64,000 nt of DNA from the NCBI RefSeq assembly GCF_036785885.1, contig NC_092329.1:3968001-4032000 (forward strand). The letters run 5' to 3'. The stretch's first letter is position 1. Each line of letters starts with the position of its first letter. A program made the translations under genes and the position numbers. Source of the stretch: Coffea arabica (taxonomy: Eukaryota; Streptophyta; Magnoliopsida; Gentianales; Rubiaceae). The notes under the pieces are model-generated. The model was not told the origin of the DNA, searched no databases, and saw only the letters and a list, made by a program, of their open reading frames with translations. Positions 1-9,767 of this stretch are shown piece after piece.

Positions 1-1444
1 ACTCTCTCTATTAATTTTTTTTTTGTCATCTTTGTCATATCCCTGCTATCCCATTTCTTCTTCTCTCCCTTCTTCGCCGATCTTTGTAACCCACATTTTT
101 TCTTCAATCTTTCTCGCCACTTTTCAAGTCCTCAACATTTTCTTCCCTCTTTCCTCCCCCCATACCCTACCTCTAAATTCATATCCCTGCGACCCAATAT
201 ATTTAACTTTACCTATCACAATGAAAATATAAAATTAAAAATTGATTACAATGGTTGCAATTATTAGTATCTAAAAATGGAAATGAAAAACTGATAATAT
301 CTATAATATCCTCAAGTACTACAATCAATGTATATATATATATATATATATTTAACATAGCAAATACATATTTATATATGAAGACAGCAATAAGAATACA
401 TAAAATAATTAATGATACCAAAAGTTATCCTTAGTGTTTGGGTTTGGCGCTCTTATTCAAATCTAATCAGAGTCAAACTTGGGCCAGATATATACAAATT
501 AAGTAATATTTTAGGGTCGAATGGTCTATATTTTTCTCTTAAACTATAATATTACTTTTTAAAAAATTTTTGATAGAATTGGTGTTGTTGTTATCATTAT
601 TTTTTATCAAAAATGAATATTTCAAAAAAATTTCCACGTTTAAAAGCCAATAGTACTTTGTTTTTTGTTTAGTGATTTCGTAATTTAGATTTCATGAATG
701 GTACCATTCTTGATTTTTTAAATCCACGGCATTATTTCTTTTGTGTTTTCTATTTAATTTTGCTCTTTTACTTAAGATTATTAAGTTAAAAGATAAAATA
801 TTATCATTTACTTTTTTTTACTTTTACTAAATTTGGCAATGTTTTCTCTTTATTTACCTTCCCACTAATAAACTTCAAACCAAATTCCTATATAAGTGGA
901 GCCACTTTTTACTTATTTAAATTAGAAAGGCATGAAAGCCACTTCTTACTTAGGAAAATGTTATTTGCACTGAAATTCCACCATTTATTTTATCATATAG
1001 TCTAATTAATGAAAACTATACGATCAAAATGATTATTGAAGTGTGCATAACAAAAATGCAATGTAAATAATCCTACTTATTTAAATTAATAAGAAAGCAT
1101 GAAAGGATGTTATATTTGTTATCTCTTGTTATAGTCTTATAGAAGTTTTAATTGGAGTAGAATCATAAATAATACAAGGCAATTGGAAAGGGTTGAAGTT
1201 CAAATAGGATAACATGTACATTAACTAACAATTTGAAATAGAATGATTTTAAAAAGTAACCAACAATTTCAAATGTGAAGAGTAGACGTGGAAGAAGAGG
1301 AATATATTTTATAAATTAAATTAAATGTGAAATGTTAGAAAAATGGAATTGATAGTAGGAAGATATATGGAGGTTTGTTGCTAAAAATCTCTTTTCAAAT
1401 TTATATAGATATAGATGCCTTTAATCTACTTTTCTTTATCGTGT
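1..1444. other. AT-rich intergenic DNA, no gene seen
   Basis: The first 200 bases are pyrimidine-rich, with a short (TA)n run near 328-351. The rest is AT-rich and shows no conserved coding pattern in any frame. The short open frames here have low-complexity translations and no recognisable motif. Confidence 0.6.
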
Positions 1445-1765
1445 TTAATTTTCCTTTCTTTTTCTTTTCCCCTGCTTTTCGTGTTTGTACAAGAAGCTTG
1501 AGAAAAGCAGCTTCATAACGTGCGCCTGTACAAGAAGCTTGAGAAAAGCAGCTTCATAACGTGCGCCAGCACTTCCAAACTCCAAAATGCGTATCCAATC
1601 ATGCATACTTGATTGTGGAAACCATGCACCGGTCCTGCAATCAATCTCATCTACGAATGCTTTAATTCTCCTCCATACATAAATGCTACGATACTTAGGA
1701 TGAAACCAATTCGAAATCTTAACTGAGAAACGTCTAAAGCAAAGCTTTGTTCTAATATGATACAT
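1445..1765 (-). other. Unrecognised 106-codon open stretch, doubtful gene
   Basis: An open frame reads on the minus strand downstream of the glucosyltransferase gene. Its middle part (with words such as SIYVWRRIKAFVDEIDCR and MHDWIRILEFG) has a protein-like composition, but I do not recognise a family. The C-terminal third is just the translation of a 41-bp tandem duplication read out of register, which argues against selection there. It may be a remnant of an exon or chance. No promoter or partner exon was identified. Confidence 0.2.
1486..1567. repeat. 41-bp tandem duplication (two copies)
   Basis: Two adjacent identical 41-bp units occupy 1486-1526 and 1527-1567, each containing an AAGCTT site and ending TGCGCC. 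Because 41 is not a multiple of three, the duplication shifts the frame of the open stretch across it. The identity of the copies suggests a recent event. Confidence 0.9.
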
Positions 1766-1953
1766 AGAAAAGCAATCAAATTAAAACACAAAACACCCAA
1801 AGTACTAGATATAGAAGTAAAACTTAGACTACTATTACCATAGAAGTAAAACTTAGACTACATAGAAGTAATTATTTGTCATTAAAAAGGTTCAAGTAGT
1901 ACTTATCACTAATCTGTTTGCTTCCCGAAACCTGCAAAGAACAATAAAACCTA

Positions 1954-3381
1954 CTAAACCAAGGACTTCCAGATATCGGCAACTTGGCAGACTGAATTAT
2001 AGGATGAACCCCCACAACTCAATGCCGTGTCTGCACTTTCTTTCAGCTGTTCGGCTCTACGCCTCATCACCTTACCTTCTTCACCTTCCATTATCAACCT
2101 CACCACTCTCTCAATCTCCTCTCTTCCAACCACCTTCTTCCCCGGCTGCACCACCGGCTTCACGGCAACGCCCACCCCTTCCTCAAGAAGGGTTGCATTC
2201 ATTCTCTGCTCTGCGTAAAGGGGCCAAGCAAGAATAGGCACCCCATGAGACAAACTCTCCAAAGACGAGTTCCAACCGCAGTGCGACAAAAATGCTCCAC
2301 TAGATGAATGTCCAAGAATCGCAGCTTGCGGAACCCAAGAGTGCACAATAAGCCCCACGCCCTGTGTCCTCTCCGCAAATCCTTCAGGCAAGTAGGTTGA
2401 AGGGTCGTTTTGGTCACCTCCCACGTTGAAAAATGCTGCAGAAGCGCTAGCATCTGAAGGATTACGCGCCACAAGAATGAACCTTTGCTCACTCATCTCC
2501 AGGCCCCACGCTAGCTCAGTCAGTTGTTCACTTGTTAGCGTTCCACCGCTACCAAAGGCCACGAACAAAACAGAATCCGGGGGTTGGTTATCGAGCCATG
2601 TAAAAATTCTGGCATCTTTATCCGTGATGAATTCATCTGGTTTGATCAACGGGCCGATTGGATAAACCGGTGGAGCTTGTACGGTTTTGTAATACTCGTG
2701 TTCTCTCACTGCTTTGAGGGATAAAGGTTCAAGATCCTCCCAGCTATTCTCCAGAATACCATCAACAAGAGCCAACCTGCTCATGTGAAACAAAAACCAT
2801 TTATATTCATCAATCTTGCGGTTCCTTACCTGGTCCAGGAGGTCCTCAATCCGTTCTGGCCGAGTACCAGGGACCTTGATGGGCTCTAGAAGGTCCACGT
2901 ACTCGCCTTCGACTTCACGGTCAAGGGTGGGAAGGTACAGTGAAAATGCTAGCAAACCTGCTGATGCAGTGTAAAATGAATACACTGAAATAGAGAGCTC
3001 TCTGGCTACCTCAATAGCTTGGCTAGTAAAGAGGTCGACAATGAGAACCTTTGGTTTTACCTCAACCAAAATGGACCTAAGAAGTTTCAAGGATTCTTGG
3101 ACGGTGAGGCATACGCGGGAGAGGACTAAGGTGTTCTCGTTGATAACGTTTGACATGTCAACCGGAGGAATGTTGACAATGCAGATGCCGGCGGGAATAT
3201 CGGGAGACTGGAAAAGTTGGGTCTGGGCCGCCGAGGCATCGGCGGTGATGACGAGGAAGCTAACTAGAATGCCGTGGTTTGTCACCAGGCGTTTAGCAAA
3301 CTCGAAGAGTGGGGTAATATGTCCCATTCCTGGGCTGGGGAGCAAGGCTATGTGTGGTTTGACTTCCTTGGAGACCACCAT
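1954..3381 (-). CDS. UDP-glycosyltransferase, UGT72 (hydroquinone/monolignol glucosyltransferase) type
   Basis: This intronless gene encodes 475 residues, the normal length for a plant family-1 UGT. The N-terminal acceptor lobe has the catalytic His21 in the motif PSPGMGHI, and the activating Asp is probably Asp116 (KVLIVDLFTS). The C-terminal PSPG box that binds the UDP-sugar runs from Trp350 (WVPQ) to Gln393 (YAEQ), exactly 44 residues, with HCGWNSSLES inside; Gln at the last position fits UDP-glucose use. The overall sequence resembles the UGT72 group, which glucosylates small phenolics such as hydroquinone or monolignols in the cytosol; the true acceptor cannot be read from sequence. The start is the first in-frame ATG, directly before MVVSKEVKPHIALLPSPG, where family members begin. 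A TATA-like box lies about 140 bp upstream. No damage is seen. Confidence 0.93.
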   Translation of the reverse strand: MVVSKEVKPHIALLPSPGMGHITPLFEFAKRLVTNHGILVSFLVITADASAAQTQLFQSPDIPAGICIVNIPPVDMSNVINENTLVLSRVCLTVQESLKLLRSILVEVKPKVLIVDLFTSQAIEVARELSISVYSFYTASAGLLAFSLYLPTLDREVEGEYVDLLEPIKVPGTRPERIEDLLDQVRNRKIDEYKWFLFHMSRLALVDGILENSWEDLEPLSLKAVREHEYYKTVQAPPVYPIGPLIKPDEFITDKDARIFTWLDNQPPDSVLFVAFGSGGTLTSEQLTELAWGLEMSEQRFILVARNPSDASASAAFFNVGGDQNDPSTYLPEGFAERTQGVGLIVHSWVPQAAILGHSSSGAFLSHCGWNSSLESLSHGVPILAWPLYAEQRMNATLLEEGVGVAVKPVVQPGKKVVGREEIERVVRLIMEGEEGKVMRRRAEQLKESADTALSCGGSSYNSVCQVADIWKSLV

Positions 3382-3519
3382 AGTTATTACAAGCTTGTGA
3401 TCAGGTGAACTGAGGTTTGATTGGAGATGGGAAGATGAAGGCTAAGACGAGGCAAAAAGACAAAAAACTTGATGATGTTCAGATGGTTGGTTGATTGGAG
3501 AGCGGAAACTTAATGTCTC

Positions 3520-3526
3520 TATTTAT
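3520..3526 (-). promoter_or_regulatory. TATA-like box of the glucosyltransferase gene
   Basis: The minus strand reads CATAAATAG about 140 bp upstream of the UGT start codon, a sensible distance for a TATA box plus a short leader. This is inferred from sequence and position only. Confidence 0.5.
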
Positions 3527-4065
3527 GGAGGTCGCAATACTCGAAATTCCAGGCTCTTCACTCCTGGGATGAATGTAGTTTTTTAGTGTAAGGTGATAAG
3601 GTTTGAAGTCAAAACCTTTTATTTAAGCTGTCTCTTCTTTCAAACCATTCAACCAATCCTCTCTCCAGGAGATGAGATGAATGTAGTTGATTTTTCTTTG
3701 CCGTGCATCATAATTTGGAATTTTTATTATTACTTAAGAAAGTGATAGATATCAGCAGGAATTTGGGGAAGCTGACCGTGCTTACTTTTTGGCTTATGGG
3801 CAGGTGGACATTTACCTACTTGTTCTTTTACATTAATTAGTTGAGAACTAGACTAATTGAGGGATGATCTACAATTAGCCTTGTTTAAATTGCATTTTTG
3901 GTGGAAAAGTTTTTTTGGATTTTCTTGATGAATATTCCTCGCAACACATTTTCAATTATTTTCTTACATCACGCAGCGTTGGCTTTTTACATAAAATACT
4001 TAAAGATTTCCAAAAAGACAAAAAAAAAAAAGAAATCCAAAAAAGTACTAAGAATGCGTGACAAG
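3527..4065. other. Glucosyltransferase upstream region
   Basis: This is non-coding DNA upstream of the minus-strand UGT gene, up to the next transposon. I see no conserved coding frame and no specific element that I can name. Confidence 0.5.
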
Positions 4066-4510
4066 TAAGGCTGCAAACGAATCGAGTCGCTCGCGAGCAG
4101 AGTTATTAATCGAGCTCGAGTTGGATCGATTCGAAATCGAGCTCGAACTCGAGATCAAAATATTAAGCTCATTAGCTCGCGAGTCGAGTATATATATATA
4201 TATATATATATTATTTTAAGTATATATGTATTTTTTTTAAGTATATATATATTTTATTTTAATAGTAAAATTACATATATATTTTTAATATTTTATTATT
4301 TATTAAGAAAAAAATGTTATTTTATTTATTTTTTGTTTTTTTCGAGTTCAAACTCGAGTTCGACTAAAATCAAGTTGAGCTCGAGCTTGAGTTTTAAATG
4401 TCAGCTCGTCTAGCTTGAGTTTGAGCTCGAATTAAAGTTCAATAAAATTAAGTTAAGTCTCGATTCGATTAGGTCAAAACTCGACTCGACTCGACTCGTT
4501 TGCAGCCCTA
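4066..4510. mobile_element. hAT-like MITE with TCGAG-rich subterminal repeats
   Basis: The ends are inverted repeats: left TAAGGCTGCAAACGA and right TCGTTTGCAGCCCTA. The subterminal regions are dense in TCGAG/GCTCGAG words, and the centre is AT-rich with a (TA)n run. It encodes nothing. The flanking 8 bp (GTGACAAG and ACGTCAAG) match at only 5 of 8 positions, so the target duplication is degraded and the exact borders are uncertain by a few bases. It resembles the element at 47288-47884 in end motif and internal style. Confidence 0.7.
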
Positions 4511-4862
4511 ACGTCAAGTGCATACAATTATCCGACGTCGTTCTGAACACCTATTCAAGATTTAACTTTCCAACTGGGCGGCGATATTACCGTGGAATTA
4601 AGGAGCCTCAACAAGAATCCTCGATTCTCATTGACAATTAGAGTTCAATTTCTTTGGTGTGGCCCCATATTCCATAGAAAATACTTTGCATGGTTTGACA
4701 ATAGCAACTCAACTTGAATAGTTAAAATTTTGTGTCATACAGAAATTGTCCCGAATATTATACCAATGCATCTGATTAAAACTTATTAGCCACAAAAAAA
4801 ATTTATTTTTTTATGAGAAGGTGACGTCATTTCACGAAAAAGTACTAGAGGTGATTTATGAG

Positions 4863-5004
4863 ATCCAAGTCCTGCCGGGCCTCTTCAACTCACTAATCTG
4901 GGGGTGGCAACAATTATTCACCACGTGATTGAACTGCATGATCGTGATTCAAGTCCTGCCGGGCCTCTTCGACTCAATAATCTGGTGGAGGAAACAATTG
5001 CCCC
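4863..5004. repeat. Diverged direct duplication, period 84 bp
   Basis: Two copies of a segment of about 58 bp containing CAAGTCCTGCCGGGCCTCTT start at about 4863 and 4947. They differ at several positions. No coding sense was recognised. Confidence 0.7.
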
Positions 5005-6274
5005 AACTGCATGGTCCATGGATGGCAGCAATAGTTTTAAGGAATAAAATATGAATAGCATAATGTTTTTGGGGATGATATAACTTTTAGGCTACTCCAT
5101 GATTTGATTTGATACCACAAGAAACAGAAGAAATTATATATATATATATATATCTGGACCATATCCAAATTTGTTAATTAGGTTGTCCAAATTTTTTTGC
5201 CTTATCTCATGATCGCATGGCTGGGAAAGAACAGTGGCGTTGGGTGTTTATCAGGACAGCCTCGCAAAAATATATCGACACATATGTGCCTCTCTGTTGT
5301 CTATAATCTCTTTGTTAAAAGGATTTCCGTTTCTTTATTACATGTTGTCTTCTCAACCCGCTCATTCAAGAAGTCCTGGAAGCTGGTTGTAGACTTGTAG
5401 ACGTCAGTCGTCAGTCCAATAGACGGACATACGAAAATGTCAGGTTCCAATAATGTTGATAAAGTTCTTATCTGGTAAAGGAATAATAAAAGTTTGATTT
5501 TGTAAGAGAAGAAGAAAAAATTGTTGTTAAAGTATTTGATTCGTCAAACTCTCTCAGTGGTGGTGGAAGTATTGATCTAATTGATGTGGATCTCACTGGA
5601 GTACTTGAAAAATCATGCGAACGAAAGAAGAACAATTTTATGCTCATGATGGTGGGATTTCAGAGTTATTTGGTTTTCTATTTTTTTGAGAAGCAAGAAA
5701 ATTATGAGCTTTTTGCATTTGAAAAATTATATGTTGGTGATTTTGATGATGAATAAATGACTATATTTGAATAGTTTGATGAAGAAGAGACGATTGAAAA
5801 ATCATTTGCAAACTACAAAATTTGTTCACTATCACGATTGAAGATAAAAGTCAATGGCACATCGTTCCCATTGCCAATTATTGCTCGCACGGCATCAGAA
5901 AAGTATGTTAAGAAAGCATAAGGTTTAAGAGAGGCAAAGTTAGTAAAATAAACCAAGCTAAAAACATCCCTAATTAATTACTAGTTGCCTTATTAGTTCT
6001 TTGGTAGTTTCATTTTGTGGTTATTCGGCATTCTCGGTTTTGTGGTAGTACCATTTAGTACTGTTTACAACACAGACAAATGCAATTTTGCGCTCGTGCA
6101 CTCATTCTAACCACATCTGGTGGGAGTATGAAATCAGCATATTTGATATTCCCATCAACAGCAGGACAACAATACGGCAAACGGCCCAGCTAAGCTTGTG
6201 TCCTCCCATTTATTGTTGACAGTTAAATAGACCATTCTTGCTTGTCATCGACTCTTGCCGCCACTAAATCCATT
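5005..6274. other. Intergenic DNA with a possible decayed coding scrap near 5.5-5.9 kb
   Basis: Between 5500 and 5930 the sequence has a somewhat codon-like texture, including SGGGSIDLIDVDLTGVLEK in one frame. The frame is short, is interrupted by stops, and matches no family I know. The rest is AT-rich spacer with a short (TA)n run near 5137. Confidence 0.35.
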
Positions 6275-6374
6275 AGTTGTCTCCATAACAATTACTCTTT
6301 TTTTTTTTTTATCAACAACGATGTATTTATATAACTTATTCTATCATAATCCAGTTGTCTCCATAACAATTACT
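6275..6374 (-). mobile_element. Short 5'-truncated retroposon with 22-bp target duplication
   Basis: A perfect 22-bp direct repeat (AGTTGTCTCCATAACAATTACT) lies at 6275-6296 and 6353-6374. The 56 bp between them begin with a poly-T run on the plus strand, so on the minus strand the insert ends TTGTTGATAAAA plus a poly-A tail. A long target duplication and a poly-A tail are the marks of LINE-driven target-primed reverse transcription. The insert is the extreme 3' end of a LINE or SINE that I cannot identify. Confidence 0.8.
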
Positions 6375-6578
6375 TGTTGACTGTGATGGTCGTGAATTTA
6401 AGGCAATTCATCAAAAAGCCCGAAAGCTGTGCAAGCAATAGAGGGCTCCAATTGGATTACCCTTGTTTTTTTTCACAAACTGTTTTTACTCGTGGAGTTT
6501 ATTATAACAAACTCTAAAAACACACATATTAAATACGACTTATAAAAGTATTTTAAAAAAATCATATGACCTTTCCAT

Positions 6579-6850
6579 CTCCCACTGACTACTCCTTCCT
6601 GCCTCCTTCTCCACCGACATCATTGCTACTGCCACCACCATTCCTCTCCTCTGCTCTCTACTTCCCCTCATTTCTCCCCTTCCCCTCACCTTCCCTCCCC
6701 TTTCTTCCCCCTCTCTGATCGCAACTCTGAGGAGAAAGAAAGGGAAAGAAGTGGCAGATGAAGAGAGAGAAGAAAGAAGGAGGAGGGGCGGTAGCGATAG
6801 TAGTGATTGCGGTGGAGGTAGAGGTGGAGGGGGAGGAGGGGAGGCATGGT
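6579..6850. repeat. Polypyrimidine-to-polypurine mirrored tract
   Basis: About 140 bp of almost pure C/T with some ACC words switch to about 130 bp of almost pure G/A. The two halves are complementary in character and can form an imperfect hairpin. A similar arrangement occurs at 30996-31370, and AT-rich flanks on both sides look related, so this may be a dispersed foldback repeat family. Confidence 0.6.
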
Positions 6851-7721
6851 GGGTAGTGGTGAGTGGTGAATTTTTTTTATTTTTTAAAAATATTTTAATA
6901 AATTTTAAATTTTAAAAATATCTCAAGAAACAATTACAATGGAAGTTTTTCATATACAATATTAAAGTGTAGTATTTCAAAAATACATCAAAAAACCCTA
7001 ATTTATATGGAGCCGAGATTGGTTGTTGATTTTTTTTTCCCGTCTTTAATGCCAAGTTTGGAAGATGAGATTTGAGTAGAAAAGAAAAGAAGAGTACCTT
7101 TCTCACGTTTGAGAGTCCTAGTTAAATAAAAGGAAGAGAATCCGACTGATTTGGAAGAAGGGAAAGATCCGCTATAGTTAAAAAAAATTTTCCAACCCAA
7201 ATCGGGCAGAAAGCTACGAAAAAATTGCAAATTTTTTTTAAATTATCCATTTTATTTTTGAAAAGCTATTGAATGAAATATTTATTAATCAATGTATCCA
7301 AAATGATTTTTTTTCTTTCATAAACTCCCAAATAATATTAAAATCTCTTATATTCTTTTCTCTTGTAACTTAACATTTCTCTTCTTTTCTTTTCTATAGT
7401 CAACTCACAAACTAGCTATAAGGCATAAGGGAGACACGTACTTTTGCGAGGGTAAAGGATAATGAGAGGTTTTTGAGGTTCGAATAGGAGATCTCACATT
7501 TTCACGCTCATTTGCGTAACCGCAACCATTAAGTTGGGTCTCACATACTAACAAGGATAGTGGTACACTGGTGAATTGTTTCGTGGCCTACGGGTCTTGT
7601 CATGCAGCCCACGAGAAGGCTGGACTACGGAGGGAGGTCCATGAGAAGGAGCCCAGCTCAAGTGTTTCCGTTGCTGGACGACGTCATGTAGCCGTTGCTC
7701 GGGCACTGTCTTTTTTTTTTT
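6851..7721. other. AT-rich intergenic DNA
   Basis: No gene was recognised here. A word resembling a tRNA B box (GGTTCGAATAGG) occurs near 7477, but no A box, tail or target duplication was found, so no SINE is called. Confidence 0.5.
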
Positions 7722-8063
7722 TCGAAACTGAAATAAACTTACACACACTTAATTAGACTAAGCACGAGAGTTAACAGTTAAATCAGCCCGAAAGCAATAC
7801 AAGGAGGAATCCACAAGAAACACATATCCAACCAATTGGTGACAAGACGGTGCTCCTATAGTCCTTATACCCAGAGTAAAGACCCCACGATCAACCGATG
7901 TGGGATGGTGACCCAACCCCCGGTGCATACCCTTACCAGATGATGGTTTGTTTTTTCAGAAACTGAAATAAACTCACACACACTTAATTAGACTAAGCAC
8001 GAGACGAGAGTTAATAGTTAAATCGGCCCGAAAGCAATGCAAGGAGGGACCCGCAAGAAACCC
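7722..8063. repeat. Pair of ~105-bp direct repeats, 235 bp apart
   Basis: Copies start at about 7722 and 7957. Each runs from GAAACTGAAATAAACT through CACACACTTAATTAGACTAA to a CAAGAAAC word. They differ by a 5-bp insertion and scattered substitutions. The spacer contains GATGTGGGATGGTGACCC. This could be a small terminal-repeat element or a local duplication; I found no convincing primer-binding site. Confidence 0.6.
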
Positions 8064-9767
8064 ACTGTCGGGTGTTATCTTTTTTCTTTCTTTTTTTGGT
8101 AGGGTGTTTTTGTTTGTTGGGTGTAGTGGGCTTGGGATACCTTTTCGTAACGGTAAGGAACTTCACAAGCAAACATTCCCTAAAACCGACTAACCAACTG
8201 ATTTTGACGCCCAGCCTAAGCCGACAACGGCCACTAACCGGTATGTTCCTTCCATTTTCATTCCTAACTGTCGCATTTACCCTTCCTATTTTTTCCAATT
8301 GTTGCTTAATTTACTAATTAATACATTTTTTTTTGCAAGCCTGTCAAGTGTTATGAGATGGTTTTTCGAAAAAGGAAAAATGTTATGAGATGGGATCACG
8401 TGCTTATCTATTACCATGCTTCATGCTCTCATCATATTTTTTTAGTACTACTAAGGATTATGTATTCTTTCTCTTTCTTTTTTTTTGTTTTTTAGTTCAA
8501 AATGACACATAACTTGGTTTGATACATTCTAATTTGTACATATAATTATTAAGGAAACATTGACTAATTAAAATTTAGAAGTTTATTATGTCAAAATTTC
8601 ATGCAAATTCACTTTTATCCCAAGTCCATGCTCATAAATGGTAACTAGTTTCATTCTTGCTTTTAACCTAATGCTGAAATTTCTTTGCTTTCATATAATA
8701 TGGAATATTTTGGAAAAAAACCAAAAAATCGGCCTAATTGCCATAAATTAAATTGGTAAATTAATTTATATCCAAAGTCTATTATTGGGTAAAACAATTT
8801 GTGTTTTAATGTTTATAAGATAAATTGAACGAATTTTGCAAAAACAAAAAATAATGTGTCATTTTATTGATTTTAGCTAGTTTTGTGCTTGGCTTTAGCC
8901 TTTTAAGCCTTGAACTACAAACCTTTTGGTTTCATTTTTCGGCTTTTGAAATTAAAACGCTTTCAATGGTACATTTATAGATGAGGGTGGAAGTTGTTTT
9001 AGTTGAAAGAATTTGAATATTTATTGAATCATTAGTCTTTTGGGCAAAATTTAATGATTAATATTTAAATTACTAAATAAAAATTTGGACAACAACCGAA
9101 TGTTAGACTGGTAAGAAAAAATCTAAATTTTCAATTATTGACCAATGAACACCCAGAATATGAAATATATGTTCTAATTATTTTTGCATGCTCATGTACA
9201 ATTCAATAAGACTAGCTTGGAGTGAAGATTATTTCATTTACTTCATCACCACATTGATGAGGGTGAGAAAATTTTTGTCATCGTTTTTTTATTTGATAAG
9301 TAAGTAGAAAATGTGGAAATTCTTGAATAGATGGACCAAAAAAAAAAAAAAACAGAAGAAGAAGAAAAGAAAAACTTTAGCTGATTTGAATTTTAAAACA
9401 GTGGCGTATTTTCCCCATAAAATTCCACTCCCTCACGGATACCCAAAATGGTAATCTTAACTGATACACCAACGCCCTCACCTGCAGTAACCGGTCACCA
9501 TCCCTGAACCCCGAGGCCCCAACATTTTAAAAACCTCCAAACCCGTTCGTTTTGACGCTGGTGTTTCCGCCACTGCTGCGTCTCTGCTATCTTCCCCACG
9601 GAGCCAACCAGCTTAAGTTTCACACATTTCATCCCTCTGTACCTGCATTCCTCCCAGTTCTACCCTACCCCTCAAAGTCTTCTCTAATTAGCTCCCTAAC
9701 CCCAATAGCTCAATTTCAGCGCCTACATTATCACCTAATCCTTAAAGGCTCAAGTGTCTGAAAAACC
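8064..9767. other. Intergenic DNA upstream of the DNA glycosylase gene
   Basis: The stretch is AT-rich to about 9400. After that GC content rises toward the glycosylase start, consistent with a promoter and leader. A short open frame at 9552-9761 just before the gene looks like leader sequence and has no recognisable family. Confidence 0.5.

Noticed and set aside
7440-7540. Possible SINE with a B-box-like GGTTCGAATAGG
   Set aside because: There is no A box at the right distance, no tail and no target duplication.
9552-9761. 69-codon open frame directly before the DNA glycosylase
   Set aside because: It is leader sequence with no conserved motif; the glycosylase begins at 9768.
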